A stretch of DNA of 64,000 nucleotides from Candidatus Rokuibacteriota bacterium (GTDB taxonomy: Bacteria > Methylomirabilota > Methylomirabilia > Rokubacteriales > CSP1-6). The notes under the pieces are model-generated. The model had not been told where the DNA came from and did no database searches. It saw only the letters and a program-made list of their open reading frames with translations. The stretch is from positions 62,001 through 126,000 of the forward strand of contig VGLJ01000001.1 of assembly GCA_016866775.1 (NCBI GenBank). The letters are read 5' to 3'. The position numbers were made by a program, and so were the translations under genes. Positions 17,011 through 25,032 of this stretch are shown here, in pieces (position 1 is the stretch's first letter; each line of letters opens with the position of its first letter).

Positions 17011-17040
17011 GCTGGTCGCTCGGGCGCTGGTCGCTCGGGC
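17011..17040. repeat. Perfect 2 x 15-bp tandem repeat in the operon spacer
   Basis: The unit GCTGGTCGCTCGGGC occurs twice back to back in the 44-base spacer between the amidohydrolase stop (17043) and the VOC start (16998). It is the only long spacer in this part of the operon and probably grew by slippage. Confidence 0.9.
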
Positions 17041-17042
17041 GC

Positions 17043-18191
17043 TCACGTGTGCTTGTAGAACCGCGCCGCGTTGTCCCACAGGAGCTTCCGCTGCGTGTCG
17101 GGCTTCAGGCTCGACCACTTGAGGATGTTGTCGATCGAGTCGGGGAACTGGCACTCCGAGTGCGGGTAATCGGAGGCGTACATCAGCACGTCGTTGCCGA
17201 ACACGCTGGTCACGTAGTTGAAGAGGTCCTCGCCCTCGTGCCGCTCGATCGAGCAGAAGAAGCGCCCGCTCGTGATGTACTCGCTCGGCGCGTGCTTGAG
17301 CGGTGCGACGCCGCCGACGTACGTCGCCTGCTCGTCCATGCGCTTGGCCCAGAACGGCAGCCAGCCGAACCCGCACTCGAGCACGCCCATGCGCAGGGCC
17401 GGATAGCGATCGAGGATGCCGGCGCCGATGAACGCCGCCATGAACCGCATGCCGCCCCACGGGTGCGAGGCGAGACGGCCGAGGAAGATGTTGTCCCAGA
17501 GGTCTTCGTAGCCGGGGAAGTACGGCGGGTTCCACGTGTTGCTGTGGTGCACGACGGCGAGATCGTGGTCCTGCGCCGCCTTCCAGATGGGCTCGAGGCT
17601 CGGATGGTCGATCGGCAGGCCCTTCGGCAGCACGGGAATCACGGCGACCGCCCACTTCGAGGTGCCCCACTGCTTGATCTCGCGCACGGCCTCTTCGGGA
17701 TTCCGCGCGGACGCCACGATGCCCGTCTTGAGGCGTGACGGGAACTGGCCGCAGAAGTCCGCCGCGTGACGGTGGTAGGCGCGGATCATGTTCACTTCGA
17801 TGGCCGGATCCGGGAGCCCGACCACGCTGACCCAGAGCGTCGGGACCAGGAACTGCGCGTCCGTTCCTTCGTCGTCCATGTCGGCCACGCGGTTCGCGGC
17901 TTTGTCGTCCTGCACGCCCTCGCGCGGCTGCTTGCTGCCCATCCAGTGGGTGCCGCGGCCGGTGAACGTCGCGTCCGGCCCCTCCGTGCCGAGCAGACGG
18001 CGGTAGAACTTCGTCCCCACGCGGATCTGGTTGGTGTCCGGCGTACCGCCGATCATCTTGCCTGTCGGCGTCCGGTGCGGCGCGAGCTCGGCGAGCCGCG
18101 GACGGAACCCGGGATCGACGTAGCGCTCGAGCACTTCCGCGGCGGGATTGACGTGCGTATCGGCGTCCCACGCGCGCAGGCCGTTCTTCAT
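17043..18191 (-). CDS. Amidohydrolase family protein (ACMSD-like, copy 2)
   Basis: A 382-residue amidohydrolase-2 protein closely related to the 15362-16507 gene: GLRAWDADTHVNPAAEVLER (DxH), FTGRGTHWMGSKQPREG, LECGFGWLPFWAKRMDEQ and VLMYASDYPHSE (metal Asp) are matched nearly word for word in both. Its ATG overlaps the stop of the 121-residue VOC gene (ATGA). Two VOC-amidohydrolase pairs in series show a duplication of a two-gene unit. A difference is FYRRLLGTEGPDATF and preceding loop, which may change specificity. Confidence 0.9.
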   Translation of the reverse strand: MKNGLRAWDADTHVNPAAEVLERYVDPGFRPRLAELAPHRTPTGKMIGGTPDTNQIRVGTKFYRRLLGTEGPDATFTGRGTHWMGSKQPREGVQDDKAANRVADMDDEGTDAQFLVPTLWVSVVGLPDPAIEVNMIRAYHRHAADFCGQFPSRLKTGIVASARNPEEAVREIKQWGTSKWAVAVIPVLPKGLPIDHPSLEPIWKAAQDHDLAVVHHSNTWNPPYFPGYEDLWDNIFLGRLASHPWGGMRFMAAFIGAGILDRYPALRMGVLECGFGWLPFWAKRMDEQATYVGGVAPLKHAPSEYITSGRFFCSIERHEGEDLFNYVTSVFGNDVLMYASDYPHSECQFPDSIDNILKWSSLKPDTQRKLLWDNAARFYKHT

Positions 18192-18553
18192 GGCTGGCTC
18201 CTGTCGACCATGAGCTGCAAACGGTGGCCGTCCGGGTCCTGGAAATAGATGCAGTGGTCCTCGCCGGGACGGCCGCTCACGGCCACGCCGTGCTTCTCGA
18301 GCTCGCTCTTGAGCGCATCGTACGAGCCGGCCGCCACGTTCAGGGCCAGATGGTTGAGATCGTTGCCAGTCGTCAGCGGCGTGCCGTCACGCTTCGTGAA
18401 CAACGCCACGCCTTGCGCGCCCGCGTGAAGGAAGACCTGCCGCTCGTTCTCCCGGTAGACCTTCATCCCCAGCACGTCGGCGTAGAACCGCTTCGCTCGC
18501 TCCACGTCGTTCACGTGCAGCACGATGTGGTCGATGCCGCTGGCCTGGATCAT
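18188..18553 (-). CDS. VOC family protein (glyoxalase/fosfomycin-resistance-like)
   Basis: A 121-residue VOC protein beginning IDHIVLHVNDVERAKRFYADVLGMKV and ending CIYFQDPDGHRLQLMVD. HLALNVAAGSYDALKSELEKHGV is the second module's His-bearing strand. It is fused by overlap on both sides: its ATG overlaps the stop of the propeller fragment upstream and its stop overlaps the amidohydrolase start. It is shorter than the second VOC of the operon and not a close copy of it, so the two VOC proteins probably do different steps. Confidence 0.87.
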   Translation of the reverse strand: MIQASGIDHIVLHVNDVERAKRFYADVLGMKVYRENERQVFLHAGAQGVALFTKRDGTPLTTGNDLNHLALNVAAGSYDALKSELEKHGVAVSGRPGEDHCIYFQDPDGHRLQLMVDRSQP

Positions 18554-19083
18554 GACCGCGGCACCCAGAGCACCGACGACACTTCACCGAACTCGCGCCA
18601 GAGCTTGCGCCAGGACTCGCCGCCGTCGTCGCTGCGATAGAGGTAGCCGTAGCGGCTCGCCGCGAACACCATCTCGGGGGCCGAGGCGGGAAGGCTCACG
18701 GTCCACACGGCCGAGTTGGGCTGGACGGGCAATCCCAGGCTCTGCCACGTGGCCCCCGCATCCTGGGACCGCATCACCGTGCCGACGCGGCCCGGCGTCG
18801 TGTCTCCGATCGTGACGAAGACGGTTCGGCTGTCGTCCGGCTTGACGGCGATCCCCCGCGGATAGCGCCACGGAAAGACTTCCCGCGCGCGTGCCGCCTC
18901 CCAGGTCTTGCCGTCGTCGGTGCTGCGCCACACATCGTCGTTGACGACGACGAACACCGACTTCGGCGGCCCGGCGACGACGAGGACGTTGTGCGCGTCC
19001 TGGTTCGGGATCTGGCCGTTGATCTTGCTCCACGTCTCGCCACAGGCATCGCGATCGACCCCAGCCCACCTCCGCGAACGGGA
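18550..19083 (-). pseudogene. 5'-truncated BNR/Asp-box beta-propeller protein
   Basis: The frame carries sialidase-type Asp-box repeats: CGETWSKI, then VWRSTDDGKTWEAA, MRSQDAGATWQSLGL and LYRSDDGGESWRKLW, ending SSVLWVPRS. The first standard start (GTG 18957) lies inside the first visible blade; recognisable sequence extends upstream to about 19070, where an in-frame TAG at 19084-19086 ends it with no start codon. The family is usually 300 or more residues. It overlaps the VOC start (ATGA), so it was the leading gene of the operon. A shortened product from GTG 18957 (135 residues) may still be made. Confidence 0.55.
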
Positions 19084-19200
19084 CTATACGCCCGGCCGGG
19101 CGCCTCCGCGACCGCGCCGCGGGGGCGTATCCTCGTATGGAATGTCGATGAAGAGCGAGCTGATCTCGGAGCCGCCGGCGCTCGCAGGGCCCCACACGTC

Positions 19201-19878
19201 CTGACCGGATTCCGGCGCGCTCTCGTTCCGATCGTCGCGCCCACCCTCATCTTCTCTGCCGCGCTTTCGATGCCCGTGAGCGCCCAGGCGCCGGACGTCG
19301 GAGGGTTCGTCAGCGAGCTCGTCGCTGCCGTCACCAGCACGAGCGTGGCGCGGCGCCAGGCGCTCCTGCACTCCACGTCCGCGCGCTGCATGGCCGGCGA
19401 CGCGGCGCCGCTCTACGAGCAGATGGTCACGCGCCAGGCGCGGGAGCCGGTGCTCGCGAATCCGCGCTGGTCGATCAAGCCGATCGCCGCGGACACGCCG
19501 CTGATGTTCGCCGACAAGGTCGACTATCCGGTGCGCCCCACGCACATGCTCCAGATCGATTTCGAGCGTGGCGCCAACCGGATCACGACCATGCTCCTCC
19601 AGCTCGTGCAGGAGGGCGGACAGTGGCGCGAGGTCATGCCCTGCCCCAAACCCGAGACGCTCGTCGAGGCGCGGGCGGCGGCACAGGAACGTTCGAAGCG
19701 GGAAGCGCGCGTCCCGGAGCTCATCGCGAAGATCGCGCCTGACGTGCGCGAGCGGATCCGGAAGCTCTACCGCGATGGTCGGCGGATCGAGGCGTATCGG
19801 GAGTACGAGCGCGCGTCCGGGGAAGACCTCACGGCGGCGCGCGCCGTGGTCGAGAAGCTCGCCGGCGGGCCGCGCTAG
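19201..19878 (+). CDS. Exported hypothetical protein (start uncertain)
   Basis: About 225 residues of coding quality with a signal peptide (ALVPIVAPTLIFSAALSMPVSAQ, cleavage after AQ probable; quoted in part) and a mixed alpha/beta body with CMAGDAAPLYEQM, DKVDYPVRPTHMLQIDF and a charged C-terminal helix (IRKLYRDGRRIEAYREYERASG). I do not recognise the family. The only standard in-frame start upstream is GTG 18991, which would add 70 unlikely residues over the propeller fragment; CTG 19201 fits the signal peptide best. Its stop shares the CTAG with the convergent TPR gene. Confidence 0.5.
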   Translation: MTGFRRALVPIVAPTLIFSAALSMPVSAQAPDVGGFVSELVAAVTSTSVARRQALLHSTSARCMAGDAAPLYEQMVTRQAREPVLANPRWSIKPIAADTPLMFADKVDYPVRPTHMLQIDFERGANRITTMLLQLVQEGGQWREVMPCPKPETLVEARAAAQERSKREARVPELIAKIAPDVRERIRKLYRDGRRIEAYREYERASGEDLTAARAVVEKLAGGPR

Positions 19879-20138
19879 CGGCCGGCCACCGCGCGGCGCG
19901 CGGCGACGATCTCCGACTGCGCCGCGTCCGCACCGGGAAACTCGCGGTTGGCCCGCTCGTACCAGCCGCGGGCGTTACGGAGATCGCCTTCCAGGATGTG
20001 GACGATCCCGTGCAGCCACGACGCGAGCTCCGACTTCTCCTTCTGGACGATCTCGTGCGCCTGCTTCCAGTCGCCGGCCGCGAGGAGATCGAGCGCGCGC
20101 TCGAGCGGGCCCTGATCCGATGCGCTCATGGCACTCAT
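19875..20138 (-). CDS. Small TPR-like helical protein (87 aa)
   Basis: A short cytoplasmic protein of paired helices: ASDQGPLERALDLLAAGDW, KQAHEIVQKEKSELASWLH, GIVHILEGDLRNARGWYERAN, all in a two-helix TPR-like rhythm. It starts one base after the stop of the small membrane ORF and ends the TAXI-TRAP operon. Ribosome site signal is weak. A scaffold or chaperone role for the transporter is possible but not shown. Stop overlaps the convergent gene by four bases (CTAG). Confidence 0.65.
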   Translation of the reverse strand: MSAMSASDQGPLERALDLLAAGDWKQAHEIVQKEKSELASWLHGIVHILEGDLRNARGWYERANREFPGADAAQSEIVAARRAVAGR

Positions 20139-20139
20139 C

Positions 20140-20391
20140 TTAGCCCTCCTCGCGGCCCGCGGTCGCCACGAACACGGCCACGATCCCCAGCGCGAGCCCG
20201 AGGACGATCACGAGGAACTTCACGAAGTCGTGCAGGTGCAGCCGCGTCTGGCCGAGCCAGACGAGCGCCGCGCCGGCCGCGACGAGGCTAGTCCAGCGAA
20301 GGAGCTGTCGCAGGCGCGATCCCCGGTGAACGACGCAGCCACTGCAGCGCGTAGACGAACGCGAGGAGCATCGCGGCCACGACGTCGGCAA
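20140..20391 (-). CDS. Small membrane protein (start uncertain)
   Basis: The last 55 codons encode two hydrophobic segments, WTSLVAAGAALVWLG and FVKFLVIVLGLALGIVAVFVA, separated by QTRLHLHD. This is a plausible two-helix inner-membrane protein. TTG 20391 is the only standard start in the frame, but the first 35 residues from it are Ser/Arg/Cys-rich and lie over the 3' end of the TRAP gene, so actual initiation is probably close to 20306 (CTG). It stops one base before the TPR-like gene. The family is not recognised. Confidence 0.5.
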   Translation of the reverse strand: MPTSWPRCSSRSSTRCSGCVVHRGSRLRQLLRWTSLVAAGAALVWLGQTRLHLHDFVKFLVIVLGLALGIVAVFVATAGREEG

Positions 20392-22240
20392 GGAAGCTCG
20401 GCACGATGAACAGGCCCGCCGCCAGGATCAGTAACGAGCGATCGATCGGTGTGGCGCGCGTGCGCAGCCACCCCTGGAGCCCGGCGGCGAGACAGTAGAC
20501 GCCGAGGGCCGCGCGCACGAAGCCGAGCGCGATCCGGGGCCACGTGCCCATCAGCAGGAGCTCCGGCGAGTAGACGAACATGAACGGCACGATGAAGAGC
20601 ACCACGCCGAGCCGCATCGCCTGCCACGCGGTCGCCATCGGCGGAGAGCCCGCGATGGCGGCGGCGGCGAACGGCGACAGGCACGTCGGCGGCGTGAGAT
20701 CGGACGTGACGCCCATGTAGAAGATGAACATGTGCGCCGCCATCTTCGGCACGCCCATCTGCACGAGGCCCGGCGCCACGATGATCGCGAGGGTCAGATA
20801 GACAGCGGTCGTCGGCAGCGACAGCCCGAGGAGGAACGCGGCGATCGTCGTGTAGATCAGCGCGAGCCAGAGCTGCCCGCCCGCAAGCGTCACCAGCATG
20901 TACGAGAACTTCATGCCGATGCCGGAGAGGAAGAGGCAGCCGATGATCAGGCCCGCGGCGGCGACCGCCATCGCGACGGTCACGCCGGTGCGCGCGCCGC
21001 TCTCGAACGCCTTGAGCAGCCGTACCGGCCCCAGCGCCGAGCGCCTCCGGACAAAGCTCACGAGGAACGTCGCGCCGACCGCCATCAGCGCGGACATCTC
21101 CTCGCTGAAGCCCCAGTAGAGGAAGCCGATCAGCGCGGCGATCGGAAGCAGCAGATACCCGTCGCGGCGCAGCGTCTCGCCGAGGTTCGGCATCTCGTCG
21201 CGCGGGATCTTGCGCAGCCCGAGGCGCTTCGCCTCGAAGTGGACGGTGATGAACACGCAGAAGAAGTAGAGGATCGCGGGAATCGCCGCCGCCGCCGCGA
21301 CCTGGCGGAACGGCACGCCGACGAAGTCCGACATGATGAACGCGGCCGCGGCCATGATCGGCGGCATGATCTGCCCGCCGATCGACGCCACCGCCTCGAC
21401 CGCGGCGGCGAACGTCGCGCCGTACCCGATCCGCTTCATCATCGGGATCGTGAAGACGCCGTCCATCATCACGTTGGCCACGCCGCTGCCGGAGATCGTG
21501 CCCAGCAGCGCGCTGGAGAACACGGAGACCTTGGCGGGCCCGCCGGTCATGCGCCCGGCCAGCGCGGTGGCGAGCTTGACGAAGAAGTCGCCGATGCCCG
21601 TCATCGCGAGGAACGCGGCGAAGAGGATGAAGAGGATCAGGACGCCGCTCATGATCCCGACGGGAATGCCGTAGAGCCCTTCCTCCTTGCCGAAGAAGCT
21701 CTCGACCATCGACGTCCACGTCGCCGGTGGCCCGTAGAGTAGCCACACGAACTTGTCCGCCTGCCACGTCTGGATCAGGAAGAAGATCGCGGTGAGCGTC
21801 AGGCCCCAGCCGACCGTGCGGCGCGAGGCCTCCAGCACGGCGACGATCAGCAACGAGCCCACCCACACGTCCATCGTGCTGACGCTGTAGCCCGGGTCGA
21901 CGAAGCGGTCGAGGTTCGCGAGCGTGTAGACCTGCGAGCCGAGCGCGACGCCGATGCAGACGAGATCGACGAGGAAGATCGGCCGCAGCGGCTCGCCGAA
22001 GTGCGCGCGGCCGAGCGGGAAGAACACGAACGCGAGCACGAGCATGAAGGCCAGGTGCGTCGAGCGATGCGCGTGCGTCTCGGCCTGGCCGTAGTAGGTC
22101 GAGAACAGGTGGAAGACGCTCAGCGAGAGCGAGAGGACGACGATGGCGATCGCGAGCGCGGTTTGCGGGCCGCGGCGGCGCTCGAGCAGCCAGTCGACCG
22201 CCGACGGCCCGCTCGCGATCTCGGGATCGCTGATCGCCAC
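20288..22240 (-). CDS. TRAP transporter fused permease subunit (TAXI type)
   Basis: A 650-residue, strongly hydrophobic fused DctQM-type permease. The N-terminal third (LALAIVVLSLSLSVFHLFSTYYG) holds the small-subunit helices, and the body carries TRAP large-subunit text such as GTISGSGVANVMMDGVFTIPMMKRIGYG, GGQIMPPIMAAAAFIMSDFVG and TSDLTPPTCLSPFAAAAIAG. It moves an organic anion with Na+ in the inner membrane and uses the SBP encoded three bases upstream. Its stop lies within the small membrane ORF. Substrate is not readable from sequence. Confidence 0.93.
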   Translation of the reverse strand: MAISDPEIASGPSAVDWLLERRRGPQTALAIAIVVLSLSLSVFHLFSTYYGQAETHAHRSTHLAFMLVLAFVFFPLGRAHFGEPLRPIFLVDLVCIGVALGSQVYTLANLDRFVDPGYSVSTMDVWVGSLLIVAVLEASRRTVGWGLTLTAIFFLIQTWQADKFVWLLYGPPATWTSMVESFFGKEEGLYGIPVGIMSGVLILFILFAAFLAMTGIGDFFVKLATALAGRMTGGPAKVSVFSSALLGTISGSGVANVMMDGVFTIPMMKRIGYGATFAAAVEAVASIGGQIMPPIMAAAAFIMSDFVGVPFRQVAAAAAIPAILYFFCVFITVHFEAKRLGLRKIPRDEMPNLGETLRRDGYLLLPIAALIGFLYWGFSEEMSALMAVGATFLVSFVRRRSALGPVRLLKAFESGARTGVTVAMAVAAAGLIIGCLFLSGIGMKFSYMLVTLAGGQLWLALIYTTIAAFLLGLSLPTTAVYLTLAIIVAPGLVQMGVPKMAAHMFIFYMGVTSDLTPPTCLSPFAAAAIAGSPPMATAWQAMRLGVVLFIVPFMFVYSPELLLMGTWPRIALGFVRAALGVYCLAAGLQGWLRTRATPIDRSLLILAAGLFIVPSFLADVVAAMLLAFVYALQWLRRSPGIAPATAPSLD

Positions 22241-22243
22241 GCG

Positions 22244-23242
22244 CTACCTCGCGACCCCGACCTCCTTGTAGTACCGGAGCGCGCCGGGATGGAACGGGAT
22301 GGTCGCGTTCTCCATCGCCAGCTTCACGTTGGCCTGGTCCAGTCCGGGCGCGATCTCGTGGATCTCCTTGATCCGCTCCCACCACAGCTTCGTGATCCGA
22401 TAGACCAGCTCGTCGGAGAGGCCCGCGTCGACGATGAGCTGCTGGAGGAATCCCGGCGACGCGAGGTCCTGGTCGACGACGCCGTAGAGGCCCTTCGGCA
22501 CCTTGCTCTTGACGAGCCCAGGCATCGTGGCCAGCGTCTTCTCGACGACGTCGTTGGGGAACCCGATCACGCGGATGCCTGCCGCCTGCTGGACGGCCAT
22601 CAGGTCGGGGAAATTGACCTGGGCCGGGATGAAGATCGCGTCGACGTTCTTGTCCTGCAGCGCCTTCGAGCGGTCGGTGATCGACGTGTAGCTGATCGTG
22701 CCGCCGTCGGCCTTGAACTTGTCGACCGACGTGCCGTTCGTCGCAAGCAGCGCCTCGACGAGCTCCGTCGTGCCCCACCCGCGATCGCCGGGGACGATGC
22801 GCTTGCCCTTCAGGTCGTTGATGCTCTTGATCGGGCTGTCCTTCAGCACGACCATCGCGACGACCACGTGCCGCCCGAGGTTGCTGGCGATGAGGCGGAC
22901 GTTCTTGAGCGGCGCCGGATAGTTCTTGGTCTCGCCCTTGTAGCCTTGCTCGGGATACGGCGTCAGCGCGAACCCGATCTGCGTCTCGCCCTTCCCGATG
23001 CGCGTCACGTTCACCACGCCGCCGCCGATGACGGTGCTCGCGGCGACCTCGGGGAACACGGTGGGAATGATCGTCGAGAACTTCGCGCCGGCGCGGAACC
23101 AGTCGCCGCCGGCGCTCGAGACGCCGATCTTGATGAATTTGACCTCGGGCTTCCACTGGCTGCCCGCCTGCTGGGCGACCGCAGGAAGCGTGCTGACGGC
23201 GACGAGGACGAGGATCAGGGCCAGGACCAGCATTCTGCGCAT
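22244..23242 (-). CDS. TAXI family TRAP transporter solute-binding subunit
   Basis: A 332-residue periplasmic binding protein with a signal peptide (MRRMLVLALILVLVAVSTLP...). FIKIGVSSAGGDWFRAGAKF, PEVAASTVIGGGVVNVTRIGKGETQIGF and LIASNLGRHVV give the TAXI pattern (glutamate/C4-dicarboxylate family relatives). I use ATG 23242 because upstream text in the frame is shadow. It leads the transporter operon. The 148 bases to the divergent ABC gene hold both promoters. No terminator-like hairpin is seen there. Confidence 0.92.
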   Translation of the reverse strand: MRRMLVLALILVLVAVSTLPAVAQQAGSQWKPEVKFIKIGVSSAGGDWFRAGAKFSTIIPTVFPEVAASTVIGGGVVNVTRIGKGETQIGFALTPYPEQGYKGETKNYPAPLKNVRLIASNLGRHVVVAMVVLKDSPIKSINDLKGKRIVPGDRGWGTTELVEALLATNGTSVDKFKADGGTISYTSITDRSKALQDKNVDAIFIPAQVNFPDLMAVQQAAGIRVIGFPNDVVEKTLATMPGLVKSKVPKGLYGVVDQDLASPGFLQQLIVDAGLSDELVYRITKLWWERIKEIHEIAPGLDQANVKLAMENATIPFHPGALRYYKEVGVAR

Positions 23243-23356
23243 GACGCGGACCTCCCCCCGAAATTGGGACTGCTCGATGTGACGGGAGACTCTCGGACGT
23301 TGCGGCGCGCGTGTCAAGCGGGTCCTCCTGTTAGAATCCCCGCACGTTCGAGGGTC

Positions 23357-23377
23357 TTTTAATTAATTTAAATTTAA
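23357..23377 (+). promoter_or_regulatory. AT-only leader patch in front of the ABC operon
   Basis: Twenty-one consecutive A/T bases, containing TTAATTAA and ATTTAAAT, sit directly before the Shine-Dalgarno AAGGAGGGG of the SBP gene in an otherwise GC-rich genome. It may be an unpaired translation enhancer or part of a promoter. No clear -35/-10 pair was found around it. Confidence 0.5.
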
Positions 23378-23390
23378 GGAGGGGAACTCG

Positions 23391-25025
23391 ATGCGTATCC
23401 GCCGCCCGGTCGTGCTTCTCGGTCTCCTCGCCATGCTAGGGCTCGCCGCGGGTGTCGCGCCCGCGACCGCGCAGGACAGGGACACGCTGGTCATCGCGCT
23501 CGACACGCTCGGGGCGATGGTGATGGATCCCATCGCCGACACGCGCGCGCCCCACGCGCACTATCACGCGCCGGTCTGGGACTCGCTCGTCGGCTTCGAC
23601 TTCGACAAGGGCGGCATCGGGCCCGGGGTCGCCGAGCGGTGGGAAGGGGCGCCCGACGGCAAGAGCTGGACGTTCCACCTTCGCAAGGGGCTCAAGTTCC
23701 ACAACGGCGATCCCGTCACCGCGCACGACGTGAAGTTCAGCCTCGAGCGGAAGATGTCGCCCGAGTCGATCGCTTCGGGCGCGGCCGCACTCCGCCGGGC
23801 GATCGACAAGATCGACGTGGTCGACGACCACACCGTGCGGGTTCACACCAAGGGGGTCATCCCGCACTTCGTCGCGAGCCTCTCCCGCGCCGTCTTCATG
23901 GAAGGCACGGTGATGCCGAAGAAGTACATCGAGTCCGTCGGTGTGAAGGGCTTCCGCGAGAAGCCGATCGGCAGCGGGCCGTGGAAGTTCGTCCGGCTCG
24001 TGCCCGGCGACCGCATCGAATACGAGGCCGTCACCACGCCGCACTGGCGCGGCACGCCGCAGTTCAAGCGCATGGTCCTGCTGCTCGTGCCGGAGCAGAG
24101 CACCCGCATCGCCATGGTGCGCACGGGCGAGGCCTCGATCGCGAGCATCGGCCCCGACGCGATCAAGGAAGCGCAGGCCGGCGGCATGAGGATCGTGAGC
24201 GTGCCCGGGACCATGCAGGCCGTCTACCAGTTCTGGGGGACGTACAAGCCCGAGGCGAAGGGCTCGCCCGTCACCGACGTCCGCGTGCGCGAGGCGCTCT
24301 CGCTCGCCATCGACCGGCAGCAGATCATCGATCACGTCATGGGCAAGCAGGCGCGGTGGCCGATCGCGTTCGCGACCTTCCGCTACTCGAGCGACGTCAC
24401 CATCCCGCGCTGGGAGGACTGGGCGAAGACGTCTCTCCGCTACGATCCCGCCCGGGCGAAGAAGCTGCTCGCCGACGCGGGCTATCCGAACGGCTTCAAG
24501 CTGACGTTCTGGAACACCGCGCTCCCCGGGACTCCGTTCATGGTCCAGATCGGCGAAGCGGTGGCGGGCTTCTGGGAGAAGATCGGCGTCAAGGTGGAGA
24601 TGAAGACCGTGGAGTGGGGCGTGTTCGACCCGCAGACCCGGGGCGAGCAGAAGGGTCTCGCCGCGACGGCGTCGATGTATCGCACGGCCGGCCGGCCGGA
24701 GCCGGCCCCGCGCTACACCACCTTCACCTCCAAGGGCGTCCAGCACATCTTCGGCGACACCAAGGACTGCCCGGCGCTGTGCCAGGAGGTCGACAAGGTG
24801 TACGAGTCGGTCGTCTCCGAAAAGGACGACGCCAGGCGTCTCGCCGCGACGAACAAGATGCTCGAGGTCGTCGCGAACTCGTGGATGGCGGTGCCGATCG
24901 TCGAGGGCGTCGGTCTCTGGGCGGTGAACCCGAAGCGCGTGGGCCAGTTCAAGCCGATCCCGGGCCGTCACGAGTTCGGTGACGTCGCCGAGCGCATGCC
25001 TCGCGCGGACCAGAAGCCGTGGTAG
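23391..25025 (+). CDS. ABC transporter substrate-binding protein (SBP_bac_5)
   Basis: A 544-residue family 5 (peptide/nickel) binding protein. Signal peptide MRIRRPVVLLGLLAMLGLAA then DRDTLVIALDTLG; the characteristic LRKGLKFHNGDPVTAHDVKFSLERK segment and VREALSLAIDRQQIIDHVM, YDPARAKKLLADAGYPNGF are all present. It starts at ATG 23391 after a strong Shine-Dalgarno. The four genes behind it supply a full import system, and the protein should deliver a peptide or similar amphipathic solute to it. Confidence 0.93.
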   Translation: MRIRRPVVLLGLLAMLGLAAGVAPATAQDRDTLVIALDTLGAMVMDPIADTRAPHAHYHAPVWDSLVGFDFDKGGIGPGVAERWEGAPDGKSWTFHLRKGLKFHNGDPVTAHDVKFSLERKMSPESIASGAAALRRAIDKIDVVDDHTVRVHTKGVIPHFVASLSRAVFMEGTVMPKKYIESVGVKGFREKPIGSGPWKFVRLVPGDRIEYEAVTTPHWRGTPQFKRMVLLLVPEQSTRIAMVRTGEASIASIGPDAIKEAQAGGMRIVSVPGTMQAVYQFWGTYKPEAKGSPVTDVRVREALSLAIDRQQIIDHVMGKQARWPIAFATFRYSSDVTIPRWEDWAKTSLRYDPARAKKLLADAGYPNGFKLTFWNTALPGTPFMVQIGEAVAGFWEKIGVKVEMKTVEWGVFDPQTRGEQKGLAATASMYRTAGRPEPAPRYTTFTSKGVQHIFGDTKDCPALCQEVDKVYESVVSEKDDARRLAATNKMLEVVANSWMAVPIVEGVGLWAVNPKRVGQFKPIPGRHEFGDVAERMPRADQKPW

Positions 25026-25032
25026 CCGGCTA

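Noticed and set aside
17011-17040. The 15-bp tandem repeat as a regulatory site.
   Set aside because: Only two copies, inside a spacer; likely slippage. Kept as a repeat only.
18991-19200. GTG 18991 as start of the exported protein.
   Set aside because: It would add 70 residues without any signal-peptide logic over the propeller fragment.
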